Below are positions 1-4,945 of a DNA stretch of 7,580 nt, piece by piece. The position numbers and the translations under genes were made by a program. Under the pieces are notes generated by a model, which was given only the letters and a program-made list of their open reading frames with translations, was not told the origin of the DNA and made no database searches. Each line of letters opens with the position of its first letter. Positions within the stretch are counted from its first letter, which is position 1. The stretch comes from Chitinophaga pinensis (lineage in GTDB: Bacteria > Bacteroidota > Bacteroidia > UKL13-3), in NCBI GenBank assembly GCA_945876985.1, contig CAMCQX010000066.1:1-7580 (forward strand), read 5' to 3'.

Positions 1-11
1 AAAATAAACAA

Positions 12-296
12 ATGAAAGAACAAGTAAAGAAATTTATCGACAGCATCCCTGAAACCACAGAAGATGTAAATGGAATGAACTATGAAGCGCTATTCAACAC
101 GGTTAAACAAACTTTTGTAAAACAAAAGACACTTACAAGGAATAATGGTAAGTTATATGGTTGCTTTAATCCTGATTTTAGTGCAGCCTGCGAAGAAACA
201 AAAGTTACAAGCATACAGTTAAGTGCAATTTTGTATTCTCAATATGTAAATGACTGTTCAGACGGTTCGGCAATCGATATAATTACTTATAACTAG
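12..296 (+). CDS. hypothetical protein, 94 aa
   Basis: I do not recognise this protein. It begins at an ATG 11 bases from the window edge after an A-rich leader with no Shine-Dalgarno sequence, which is normal for Bacteroidota. The reading frame stays open to the left edge (Asn-Lys-Gln before the Met), so a longer gene starting outside the window cannot be excluded. The product is soluble-looking, with no signal peptide or membrane segment. Its N-terminal 40 residues are charged and probably helical, and it has three cysteines (C51, C60, C82). It ends with TAG and is followed by about 370 bases without a convincing gene. Base composition resembles the other genes here. It sits at the edge of an accessory region of small unknown genes, so it may be cassette cargo; that is inference only. 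Confidence 0.6.
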   Translation: MKEQVKKFIDSIPETTEDVNGMNYEALFNTVKQTFVKQKTLTRNNGKLYGCFNPDFSAACEETKVTSIQLSAILYSQYVNDCSDGSAIDIITYN

Positions 297-490
297 TATT
301 TGGTAAGAGTTGCTTAAAACTTTCAAAAAAAACTTTTAGAATTCGGACAATGTATGTTCAAGCAAATCCTAGCGCAGGAGCAAACCCTAAAACGCTGGTT
401 AACGCCTATGGCGTGGACAAACCAACAAAAGCCCTGTAGTTATGGTTGTTTATAACACCAAGCATAGGCAAGTGAAAAAAAACAACGACC
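297..490. other. intergenic stretch with no convincing gene
   Basis: The first part (297-345) is AT-rich and featureless. From about 350 to 439 the sequence becomes less AT-rich and holds a 29-codon open frame (starting MYVQANPSAGANPKTLV, ending TAG at 437-439). It may be a gene remnant or a chance frame. It contains a perfect small hairpin, ACGCC at 402-406 and GGCGT at 410-414 with loop TAT. At 456-471 lies one diverged copy of a motif seen four times in the window, here CACCAAGCATAGGCAA. I see no promoter or terminator that I would defend. Confidence 0.5.
456..471 (+). repeat. CATAGGCAA dispersed motif, copy 1
   Basis: The motif CACCAAGCATAGGCAA differs at one base (G for C) from the copies at 2244-2259 and 2357-2372, and a slightly shorter version lies at 4781-4795. 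All four copies are intergenic and on the plus strand. Upstream, TATGGTTGTT at 441-450 is partly complementary to the left part of the motif, so a weak hairpin is possible. Confidence 0.6.
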
Positions 491-493
491 CGC

Positions 494-622
494 TAACAGG
501 CTTTTGGCTCAATGGAGGACATAGTGGTTATCTGAACATTCTATCTCGCATCAACTTTTGTACTATATTGACAGTTTAGTGCTCCGAAATCCGCCACTTC
601 GCCAAGCCCCAAAACGTTAAGT
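494..622. repeat. attC-like imperfect palindrome / cassette boundary
   Basis: The element opens with TAAC at 494-497 and closes with CGTTA at 615-619, within GTTAAGT (616-622), which fits the attC R' consensus GTTRRRY. Inside it, TTTTGG (502-507) can pair with CCAAAA (609-614), and TGGAGG (513-518) can mostly pair with CCGCCA (591-596). The arms are imperfect and unequal, as in attC sites with extrahelical bases. Its length, about 126 bases, is within the range of VCR-type attC sites. The expected left RYYYAAC half-site is poor here (CGCTAAC). A block around TTTTGT...GACAGTTT..T.CTCCGAAATC (556-590) recurs after the next two genes at 1413-1448. This sequence type resembles palindromes I remember between small accessory genes in Bacteroidota. 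No integron integrase is in the window. Confidence 0.45.
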
Positions 623-668
623 GTGCATTTTAAAGAAAGACTATTTATAAACTTTATTAAATAAAAAT

Positions 669-1046
669 ATGGCAATACAAATTAAGACTGGTGACAATAA
701 CTATGAGATATTGGACACAGGGACTGTAATAACTTTTAAAGACGAACCGATTAAATTTCAATTGGCACCAGACTTGAAAATTATTATAAGTTTTAAATTT
801 GACAAGGAATTAAAGGAGCAGAAAATGGACTTTAATGCTATTAGCAATAATGAACTTGAAATCATCCTGACTAACTTTAATAGCTCTTTAGGAACAGCAA
901 ATCTTGAACCGCTTCCACTTGCAAAAATTAATAATCGACAAGTTTATTTGAATTTTATGATTTATGCGTTGAATGAATCTTCGCATAAGACAGTTCATTA
1001 CACTTGGTATTTAAGAGAGGAGGTTGCGAATGGCGAATCAAATTAG
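669..1046 (+). CDS. DUF6864-like hypothetical protein, 125 aa
   Basis: A small soluble, mainly beta protein with no signal peptide or membrane helix. Its pattern matches what I remember of the DUF6864 family: TGTVITFKDEPIKF at residues 17-30, NFNSSLGTANLEPLP at 69-83, and a C-terminal segment rich in aromatic residues (YLNFMIYALNES at 93-104, then HYTWYL at 110-115). The family has no known biochemical function that I can name. The ATG follows an A/T-rich leader about 46 bases after the attC-like palindrome. The last 17 bases overlap the start of the downstream membrane-protein gene, so the two are almost certainly co-transcribed and possibly translationally coupled. Accessory location and palindromes on both sides suggest a mobile two-gene cassette; any defence or stress role is a guess. 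The family name is moderately sure, the gene itself is very likely real. Confidence 0.75.
   Translation: MAIQIKTGDNNYEILDTGTVITFKDEPIKFQLAPDLKIIISFKFDKELKEQKMDFNAISNNELEIILTNFNSSLGTANLEPLPLAKINNRQVYLNFMIYALNESSHKTVHYTWYLREEVANGESN
1013..1023 (+). promoter_or_regulatory. strong Shine-Dalgarno sequence deciding the start at 1030
   Basis: AAGAGAGGAGG ends six bases before the ATG at 1030. It lies inside the coding sequence of the upstream gene, where it encodes Leu-Arg-Glu-Glu-Val. This favours ATG 1030 over the in-frame TTG at 1024. A full Shine-Dalgarno match is unusual among Bacteroidota genes, and none of the other starts in the window has one. Confidence 0.65.
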
Positions 1047-1353
1047 TCTCCCGAAAGACAAGGAACTTGCAAAGCAGGTTTTAGACAATCATAATGAACT
1101 CGAAAGACAAAGAGTTGACCAAGGTATATTAGGAAAAGTCTGGGGTAGTTCGACAAGCATACCTCATAATATCGCAGCACTTTCAATTATTGTTTTAATA
1201 GTAACAGGTATTTTTTATACATACGGTTGTATGGGATTAAAGACTGAAGAAATTTCATTACCAATAAAAGACTTTTGGTATATAATTACACCATTAATTA
1301 CCTTAGCAATAGGATATTTATTTGGCGACAAAACGAAAAAAAACGCACCATAA
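1030..1353 (+). CDS. small two-helix membrane protein, 107 aa
   Basis: I do not know a named family for this protein. Residues 10-37 are charged and probably helical (KELAKQVLDNHNELERQ), followed by a short loop with WGSS. Two hydrophobic segments follow at about residues 47-67 (IPHNIAALSIIVLIV region) and 82-99 (DFWYIITPLITLAIGYLFG), and the tail is basic (DKTKKNAP). The topology suggests an inner-membrane protein with both ends in the cytoplasm. The start is ATG 1030, supported by a strong Shine-Dalgarno; a TTG at 1024 would add two residues. It overlaps the DUF6864-like gene by 17 bases, so the two products probably act together. The size and layout recall holin-like or small effector membrane proteins, but nothing in the sequence proves that. 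Confidence 0.75.
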   Translation: MANQISLPKDKELAKQVLDNHNELERQRVDQGILGKVWGSSTSIPHNIAALSIIVLIVTGIFYTYGCMGLKTEEISLPIKDFWYIITPLITLAIGYLFGDKTKKNAP

Positions 1354-1475
1354 CAATACCTATAAGAAATTGGCAGTTCACTGCTTAAATGAAGCTTTAT
1401 GCTTCGTATCAAGTTTTGTGGTGGCAGACAGTTTTCTTCTCCGAAATCGCCTGCCGCTTTGATTTCCAATCCAAA
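1354..1475. repeat. second attC-like / cassette-boundary region
   Basis: This stretch begins with TAACAATACC just after the membrane-protein gene and contains two local hairpins. One is GAAGC (1391-1395) with GCTTC (1401-1405) and a TTTAT loop. The other is GTGGCAG (1421-1427) with CTGCCGC (1451-1457), seven pairs including one G-T. The loop of the second contains CTCCGAAATC, which also occurs in the element at 494-622, and about 35 bases around it align with that copy. The right boundary is unclear: I see no clean GTTRRRY end. It is probably a related but diverged palindrome. There is no terminator-type T-run. Confidence 0.4.
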
Positions 1476-1528
1476 TCAATTGTCCAAGGATTTATAATCT
1501 TGTTTAATTATTGCAGATTTTACCCTTA

Positions 1529-1606
1529 GTCTGAACTATGATTATTCAGATTAATATGATGGAGGTGAAAAAAAATAAAATGAATCATGCAAATCATGGT
1601 TCAGAC
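1529..1606. repeat. GxxExxY-associated hairpin unit 1
   Basis: A 78-base imperfect inverted repeat. It opens with GTCTGAAC and closes with GTTCAGAC (1599-1606). Counted from the left end, GATT lies at unit positions 12 and 21 and GATG at 30. Reading the complementary strand inward from the right end, GATT also falls at 12 and 21, with a degraded TATT at 30. Position 9 is T on the left against G on the right, a G-U pair if transcribed. It is followed by nine A residues and then by unit 2 after a 14-base gap. Confidence 0.85.
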
Positions 1607-1620
1607 AAAAAAAAACCTAA

Positions 1621-1708
1621 GTCTGAACCATGATTATTAAGATTAATATGATGGATATGAAAAAGTAAATCATAGAATCAAAAGAATCATATAAATCAAG
1701 GTTCAGAC
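1621..1708. repeat. GxxExxY-associated hairpin unit 2
   Basis: An 88-base unit with the same GTCTGAAC and GTTCAGAC ends (right end 1701-1708). The left arm has GATT at positions 12 and 21 and GATG at 30. The right arm, read inward on the complementary strand, has GATT at 12, 21, 30 and 38. It ends 22 bases before the start codon of the GxxExxY gene, so a transcript starting upstream would carry this hairpin in its leader. Confidence 0.85.
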
Positions 1709-1730
1709 AAAAAATTTAAAAATAAATCAA

Positions 1731-2126
1731 ATGATAAACGAACAATATAAATATTCCGAAATAACGTCTAAAATTATTGGTTGCTCAATGACTGTTCACC
1801 AAATATTGGGAACTGGTTTTCAAGAATTGATTTATCAAAGAGCATTAGCTATTGAAATGCAATTGGCAGGTTTAACATTTAACAGAGAATTTGAAATGCC
1901 GATTTTTTACAGAGAAGAACAAATAGGAACAAGGCGTGTAGATTTTTTAGTTGAAAACGTTATTTCAATAGAACTAAAAGCTATTACAAAATTGGAAGAT
2001 GTTCATTTTGCACAAGCTATAAATTATTTAGAAGCATATAATTTAGAAATAGGATTGCTTGTTAATTTTGGTGAAATAAGTTTAAATTTTAAACGTCTTA
2101 CCAATAAGAAATTTAAATCAAACTAA
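1731..2126 (+). CDS. GxxExxY family protein (PDDEXK_3-type nuclease fold)
   Basis: The protein has the family-defining motif GFQELIY (G29, E32, Y35) inside the usual GTGFQELIYQRAL block. Next comes a PD-(D/E)XK-like core: D71 in RRVDFLVEN, then E81-L-K83 in ISIELKA, the expected metal-binding Asp and ExK residues. The family's C-terminal HFAQAINYL (92-100) and LLVNFG (109-114) complete it. At 131 residues it is full length for the family. It has no signal peptide. The family is widespread and nuclease-like by fold; I know of no demonstrated substrate. Its gene is tightly framed by repeats: unit 2 ends 22 bases before the ATG and unit 3 begins six bases after the stop. That packing suggests that gene and hairpins move or act as one element. 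No neighbour shares its transcript. The leader is A/T-rich without Shine-Dalgarno. Confidence 0.92.
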   Translation: MINEQYKYSEITSKIIGCSMTVHQILGTGFQELIYQRALAIEMQLAGLTFNREFEMPIFYREEQIGTRRVDFLVENVISIELKAITKLEDVHFAQAINYLEAYNLEIGLLVNFGEISLNFKRLTNKKFKSN

Positions 2127-2132
2127 ACCTTA

Positions 2133-2223
2133 GTCTGAACTATGATTATAGAGATTAATATGATTGATATGAAAAATAAAGAATCAAAGTAATCAAATGA
2201 ATCATGCAAATCATGGTTCAGAC
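2133..2223. repeat. GxxExxY-associated hairpin unit 3
   Basis: A 91-base unit, the best preserved of the three. The ends are GTCTGAAC and GTTCAGAC (2216-2223). The left arm has GATT at positions 12, 21 and 30. The right arm, read inward on the complementary strand, has GATT at 12, 21, 30 and 39, an exact 9-base phase. The result is a hairpin of four-base GATT/AATC pairs separated by five mostly unpaired bases. It starts six bases after the GxxExxY stop codon. Like units 1 and 2 it is followed by an A-tract. Confidence 0.87.
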
Positions 2224-2230
2224 AAAAAAA

Positions 2231-2259
2231 TTGCCGATGTTTTCACCAACCATAGGCAA
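2231..2259. repeat. hairpin containing CATAGGCAA motif, copy 2
   Basis: TTGCCGATG (2231-2239) can pair with CATAGGCAA (2251-2259) with one internal mismatch and an 11-base loop. The right half is the CACCAACCATAGGCAA motif (2244-2259) repeated at 2357-2372 and, with changes, at 456 and 4781. It begins right after the A-tract of hairpin unit 3. Confidence 0.6.
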
Positions 2260-2416
2260 TTTCGAATTTCTCACTTTATTCGTAAGATTGCTTCGTGCCT
2301 CGCAATGACGTTTATCTGAGTTTTCCCTAACTAATACGATATATGTTTGGTTAAAACACCAACCATAGGCAAAATGAAGAAAAAATTCCAACCCGTCAGT
2401 TAGCCAACTGACAAAC
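2260..2416. repeat. composite intergenic repeat mosaic A
   Basis: Four blocks occur in order: TTCGAATTT followed by an ACTTTATT run (from 2261); a 29-base block at 2285-2313 containing GCTTCGTGCCTCGCAATGAC; the GGTT...CACCAACCATAGGCAA block (2349-2372); and the hairpin GTCAGTT AGCC AACTGAC (2395-2412). The same blocks occur in the same order between 4630 and 4839. The 29-base block is identical at 4683-4711 and contains the inverted pair ATTGC/GCAAT. It belongs to a dispersed sequence type I recall from many bacterial genomes, whose reverse translation gives spurious RHCEARSN peptides. I see no gene here. Confidence 0.7.
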
Positions 2417-2486
2417 CTCAAGAGGGGAATTATTCACTGAACACTTGTAAGATGAAATTAAGGTTGTAGAAGAAAGTTAGGTAAAA
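2417..2486. other. AT-rich leader region before the envelope operon
   Basis: The stretch between repeat mosaic A and the promoter of the lipoprotein gene. I see no gene or convincing structure in it. Confidence 0.4.
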
Positions 2487-2516
2487 TTGTTTTTTAAAAA
2501 AAAAAAATTATTTTTG
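2487..2516 (+). promoter_or_regulatory. predicted Bacteroidota-type promoter for the envelope operon
   Basis: TTG at 2487-2489, then 19 bases, then TATTTTTG at 2509-2516, matching the primary sigma factor consensus TTG-N19-TANNTTTG of Bacteroidota. The spacer includes a long A-tract (2496-2507). The match ends 21 bases before the ATG at 2538, so transcription would start with only a short leader. The region is very AT-rich, so chance matches are possible. Confidence 0.55.
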
Positions 2517-2537
2517 ATTAAAATTCAAAATTAATAC

Positions 2538-3029
2538 ATGAAAAAAATCCTTTTTATAACCGCAGTATCTATTTTTTTATTTTCTTGTAAAAATCAAAAA
2601 GTAACAAGCATTGAATTGAATAACGTTCAATTAACAGCAGAAGGCCCCTACTATGAAGGACCTAATTCATTTCAGGAAATAATTTTAAACTCACTAAAAA
2701 ACAACAATATCAATCCGGAAAGCGTTGAAAAAATTGAGTTAACATCTGCTATTCTTATTTTGCCTGATAGCATTGAAGATGGTTTGATTCAAGATTTTTC
2801 ATTGCAATTGGTTAGTAATTCTTCCGAAATGAAAAAGGTAGCATTTATTAATCCAATACCTGCCGGTAAAAAAGAAATACCATTAACCATTGCTCAGGAG
2901 CAAGATGGCATTGATGAAATATTTTCAAAAGAAGAATTCACCGCTTTATTAGACGCTAATTTTTCAAAAGATGTAGAAACTAACATCGCATTTAAAGCAA
3001 AACTAACATTTAATATTACCACTCACTAA
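2538..3029 (+). CDS. putative lipoprotein, 163 aa
   Basis: The N-terminus is a lipoprotein signal: two lysines, a hydrophobic stretch (residues 4-13) and a lipobox FLFSC with the lipidated cysteine at C17. The mature part begins CKNQ and is followed by a domain with alternating hydrophobic residues, probably beta-rich (for example KIELTSAILILPDS at 65-78). I do not recognise a family. It should be anchored in a membrane, most likely the outer one. The gene starts 21 bases after a good Bacteroidota promoter match and is the first of three tightly spaced genes: the next starts 11 bases after its stop. All three carry export signals, so the protein probably works in the envelope with the DUF2147 protein and the barrel protein. 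The specific role is unknown. Confidence 0.8.
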   Translation: MKKILFITAVSIFLFSCKNQKVTSIELNNVQLTAEGPYYEGPNSFQEIILNSLKNNNINPESVEKIELTSAILILPDSIEDGLIQDFSLQLVSNSSEMKKVAFINPIPAGKKEIPLTIAQEQDGIDEIFSKEEFTALLDANFSKDVETNIAFKAKLTFNITTH

Positions 3030-3040
3030 ACTAAAAACAC

Positions 3041-3499
3041 ATGAAAACAACAGCAAAATTATTATCGATATTATTTTTATTCACGCTCATTTTTTCTTTT
3101 GCCCCAGACGATGAAGGAGACAGACTTGTAGGAGTTTGGGAGCCAAGTAGCGGAAAAGCAAGGGTTAAAGTTGAAAAAATTGGCAACAAGTATTATGGAA
3201 AAATTGTATGGTTAAAAGAGTCAACAGATCCAGTTACGCAAAAACCAAAGGTTGATAAAAATAATCCTGATGCATCCATGCAAAATGTTCCATTAAAAGG
3301 ATACAGATTATTAAAGGATTTTGTTTATTCTGGTAAAAATGAATGGACAGAAGGAACCATTTATGACCCTGAAAATGGCAGTACTTACAGTTGTTTAATT
3401 ACTATGAAAGATAAAAACACTTTAGATATTAGAGGTTATATTGGTGTAAAAGCACTTGGAAGAACAGATGTTTGGAAACGATTGGAATTAAAAAAATAA
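3041..3499 (+). CDS. DUF2147 domain exported protein, 152 aa
   Basis: A signal peptide covers about residues 1-21 (hydrophobic LLSILFLFTLIFSFA), so the protein is exported to the periplasm or cell surface. The rest is one DUF2147 domain: GVWEPSSGKARVKV near 31-44, YYGKIVWLKE at 51-60, the DKNNPD stretch at 72-77, PLKGYRLLKDF at 84-94, then EGTIYDPENGSTYSC at 104-118 and RGYIGVKALGRTDVWKR at 131-147. These are the conserved blocks I know for the family, which is a small beta-barrel-like fold of unknown function, common in Bacteroidota and Proteobacteria. It lies 11 bases after the lipoprotein gene and three bases before the barrel-protein gene, so it is the middle gene of an operon. Length is typical. 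Confidence 0.9.
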   Translation: MKTTAKLLSILFLFTLIFSFAPDDEGDRLVGVWEPSSGKARVKVEKIGNKYYGKIVWLKESTDPVTQKPKVDKNNPDASMQNVPLKGYRLLKDFVYSGKNEWTEGTIYDPENGSTYSCLITMKDKNTLDIRGYIGVKALGRTDVWKRLELKK

Positions 3500-3502
3500 T
3501 CA

Positions 3503-4606
3503 ATGAAATATTTTATACTACTATTATTTTTTTTTATTGGTTCAGCATTGTTTGCACAAACAGACTCTACCCAAAAAGTAGAAGAGGAAGAGGACTATTC
3601 AGTATATGAAAACGCCACTTCCTCCGATGGTCAAAACAAGACATTTTGTAACCCCAAAATTTTTGATTTAAGTCCTGCGCGTTTTATTTCAATAGCATGG
3701 GATCAGCAGTTGCCCTATGATATGAAATTATCACAATTGGGTTCCTATTCAAAAGACTCTTCCAATGTGGTTCCTTATGAAACTGCAACTGCAAATAGCA
3801 CATCAGGTTTAAGGTTATTTGCAAATATTCCTGTAATATCAAGCAACAAATTTTTATGGCAATTGGGGCTAAATTATTGGAATATGAAATATGTATTTTC
3901 AGAAAAAATAACTCCAACTCCAAATGCAGGTTTAATTCAGCAACTTCAAAATGATGGTTTAACTACCATGGGATTGCACAGCACTGTTTATAAACCAATG
4001 AATGATAAGCAATTTATTTTGATGCAAGTTTCGGCCGATTTGAGCGGAAATTATACATTTTCAAATATTCAGGATTTAAAATATACCAAATATTCGGCAT
4101 CAATTCTTTGGGGTAAACGCCCAAATGATAGAAAGCAATGGGCAGTAGGATTAACCAGAACTTACAGGGTGGGTCAGCTAAATTTTTTACCCATTGTTTT
4201 GTACAATTGGACGGCTCCAAATAGAAAATGGGGTACTGAAATATTATTTCCAGCCCGTGTACATGTAAGAAAAAATTTCAATGCTCGAAGTTTAGTAATG
4301 GCAGGATATGAATTAGAAGGACAAAGTTATAGGATTGGAGGAGTTACATTGCCGGTAGACAAAGAGCTTGAATTAAGAAGGGGAGAATTAAGATTAAGAT
4401 TAGAATACCAACGTCAAATTATGGGTTTTATTTGGGGAACCATTCAAGCAGGCTATCGTTTTAATTATTCTTATAATGCTGATTATACTGAAAAAGATGG
4501 ATCTGATTTTTTTAGAGGATTTGTAGGCACACAAGAATATGCCATGATCAATAAATTAGGTGGCGCACCCTATTTTAATATTGGAATTCATTTAGTAAGT
4601 CCATAA
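3503..4606 (+). CDS. outer-membrane beta-barrel protein (DUF6268-like), 367 aa
   Basis: A clear signal peptide ends at ALFA-Q (cleavage after residue 18; Q19 start is typical in this phylum). A short acidic linker (VEEEEDYS) follows, then a domain of alternating hydrophobic and aromatic strands, such as LWQLGLNYWNMKYVF, QWAVGLTRTYRV and FIWGTIQAGYRFNYSYN. The motif LFPARVHVRKNF near 248-259, followed by AGYELEGQSYRIGG, resembles what I remember of the DUF6268 outer-membrane barrel family; that name is moderately sure. The protein most likely inserts in the outer membrane; substrate or partner is unknown. It starts three bases after the DUF2147 gene, so it ends a three-gene envelope operon. 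After its stop comes a repeat-filled gap and then convergent genes. Confidence 0.8.
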   Translation: MKYFILLLFFFIGSALFAQTDSTQKVEEEEDYSVYENATSSDGQNKTFCNPKIFDLSPARFISIAWDQQLPYDMKLSQLGSYSKDSSNVVPYETATANSTSGLRLFANIPVISSNKFLWQLGLNYWNMKYVFSEKITPTPNAGLIQQLQNDGLTTMGLHSTVYKPMNDKQFILMQVSADLSGNYTFSNIQDLKYTKYSASILWGKRPNDRKQWAVGLTRTYRVGQLNFLPIVLYNWTAPNRKWGTEILFPARVHVRKNFNARSLVMAGYELEGQSYRIGGVTLPVDKELELRRGELRLRLEYQRQIMGFIWGTIQAGYRFNYSYNADYTEKDGSDFFRGFVGTQEYAMINKLGGAPYFNIGIHLVSP

Positions 4607-4629
4607 TTAAAAGTTTTTGGCAGTTTATA

Positions 4630-4916
4630 TTTCCGAATTTAATTTTTTTCATACTTCATACTTTATCATTCATTCATTTATGAGATTGCTTCGTGCCTCG
4701 CAATGACGTTTGTTGGTGTTTTTTTACCCTTTGGCTTCTGGCCTCTGGCAACTAGCTGTTACTTGTGGTTAGTCAAAAGACACAACCATAGGCAATGATG
4801 TTTATAAGGAAAGAAGACTGTGTCAGTTTACCAACTGATGCTTGCAGCATGACGTTTGTTGGTGTTAGTATTTCGTTATTTGAATTTCGAATTTGAAATT
4901 TTCATACTTCATACTT
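4630..4916. repeat. composite intergenic repeat mosaic B
   Basis: This fills most of the gap between two convergent operons. Outer imperfect direct repeats of about 33 bases lie at 4630-4663 and 4885-4916, both ending TTTTCATACTTCATACTT. Inside are the 29-base block identical to 2285-2313 (at 4683-4711), GGTT...CACAACCATAGGCAA (4767-4795) and GTCAGTT TACC AACTGAT (4822-4839), the same order as mosaic A. The 18-mer ATGACGTTTGTTGGTGTT occurs at 4703-4720 and again at 4849-4866. A small hairpin ATGC TTGCA GCAT lies at 4838-4850. No gene and no convincing terminator are seen. Confidence 0.7.
4781..4795 (+). repeat. CATAGGCAA dispersed motif, copy 4
   Basis: CACAACCATAGGCAA, a version of the motif found at 456, 2244 and 2357. 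A GGTT about 14 bases upstream (4767-4770) can pair with AACC inside the motif, as at 2349-2352 for copy 3. It is intergenic, like all copies. Confidence 0.55.
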
Positions 4917-4945
4917 CGCATTTTTGTCACTCCGCACTCCCTTCA

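Noticed and set aside
1024..1029. TTG start for the membrane protein
   Set aside because: It would leave no spacing after the GGAGG at 1019-1023, whereas ATG 1030 is ideally spaced.
669..1353. Classic toxin-antitoxin pair
   Set aside because: No known toxin fold or DNA-binding antitoxin domain is visible; only size and overlap fit.
1215..1469. Minus-strand frame of 84 codons
   Set aside because: Antisense to the membrane-protein gene and the palindrome after it; no start context or recognisable domain.
1529..2223. CRISPR array
   Set aside because: Only three units, each about 80-90 bases, internally palindromic, with a gene between the second and third; no short repeats with regular unique spacers and no cas genes.
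1529..2223. Insertion sequence with a transposase
   Set aside because: The only gene is a GxxExxY protein, not a recognised transposase, and I see no target-site duplication that I could defend.
2218..2421. Minus-strand frame of 67 codons
   Set aside because: It reads through dispersed repeats; the RHCEARSN peptide is a known type of spurious translation of the GCTTCG...GCAATGAC repeat.
3684..4220. Minus-strand frames inside the barrel-protein gene
   Set aside because: Shadow frames opposite a gene with a clear signal peptide and operon context.
4605..4649. Rho-independent terminator after the barrel-protein gene
   Set aside because: AATTAAA can pair with TTTAATT before a T-run, but the stem is only A-T pairs with a 26-base loop, too weak to call.
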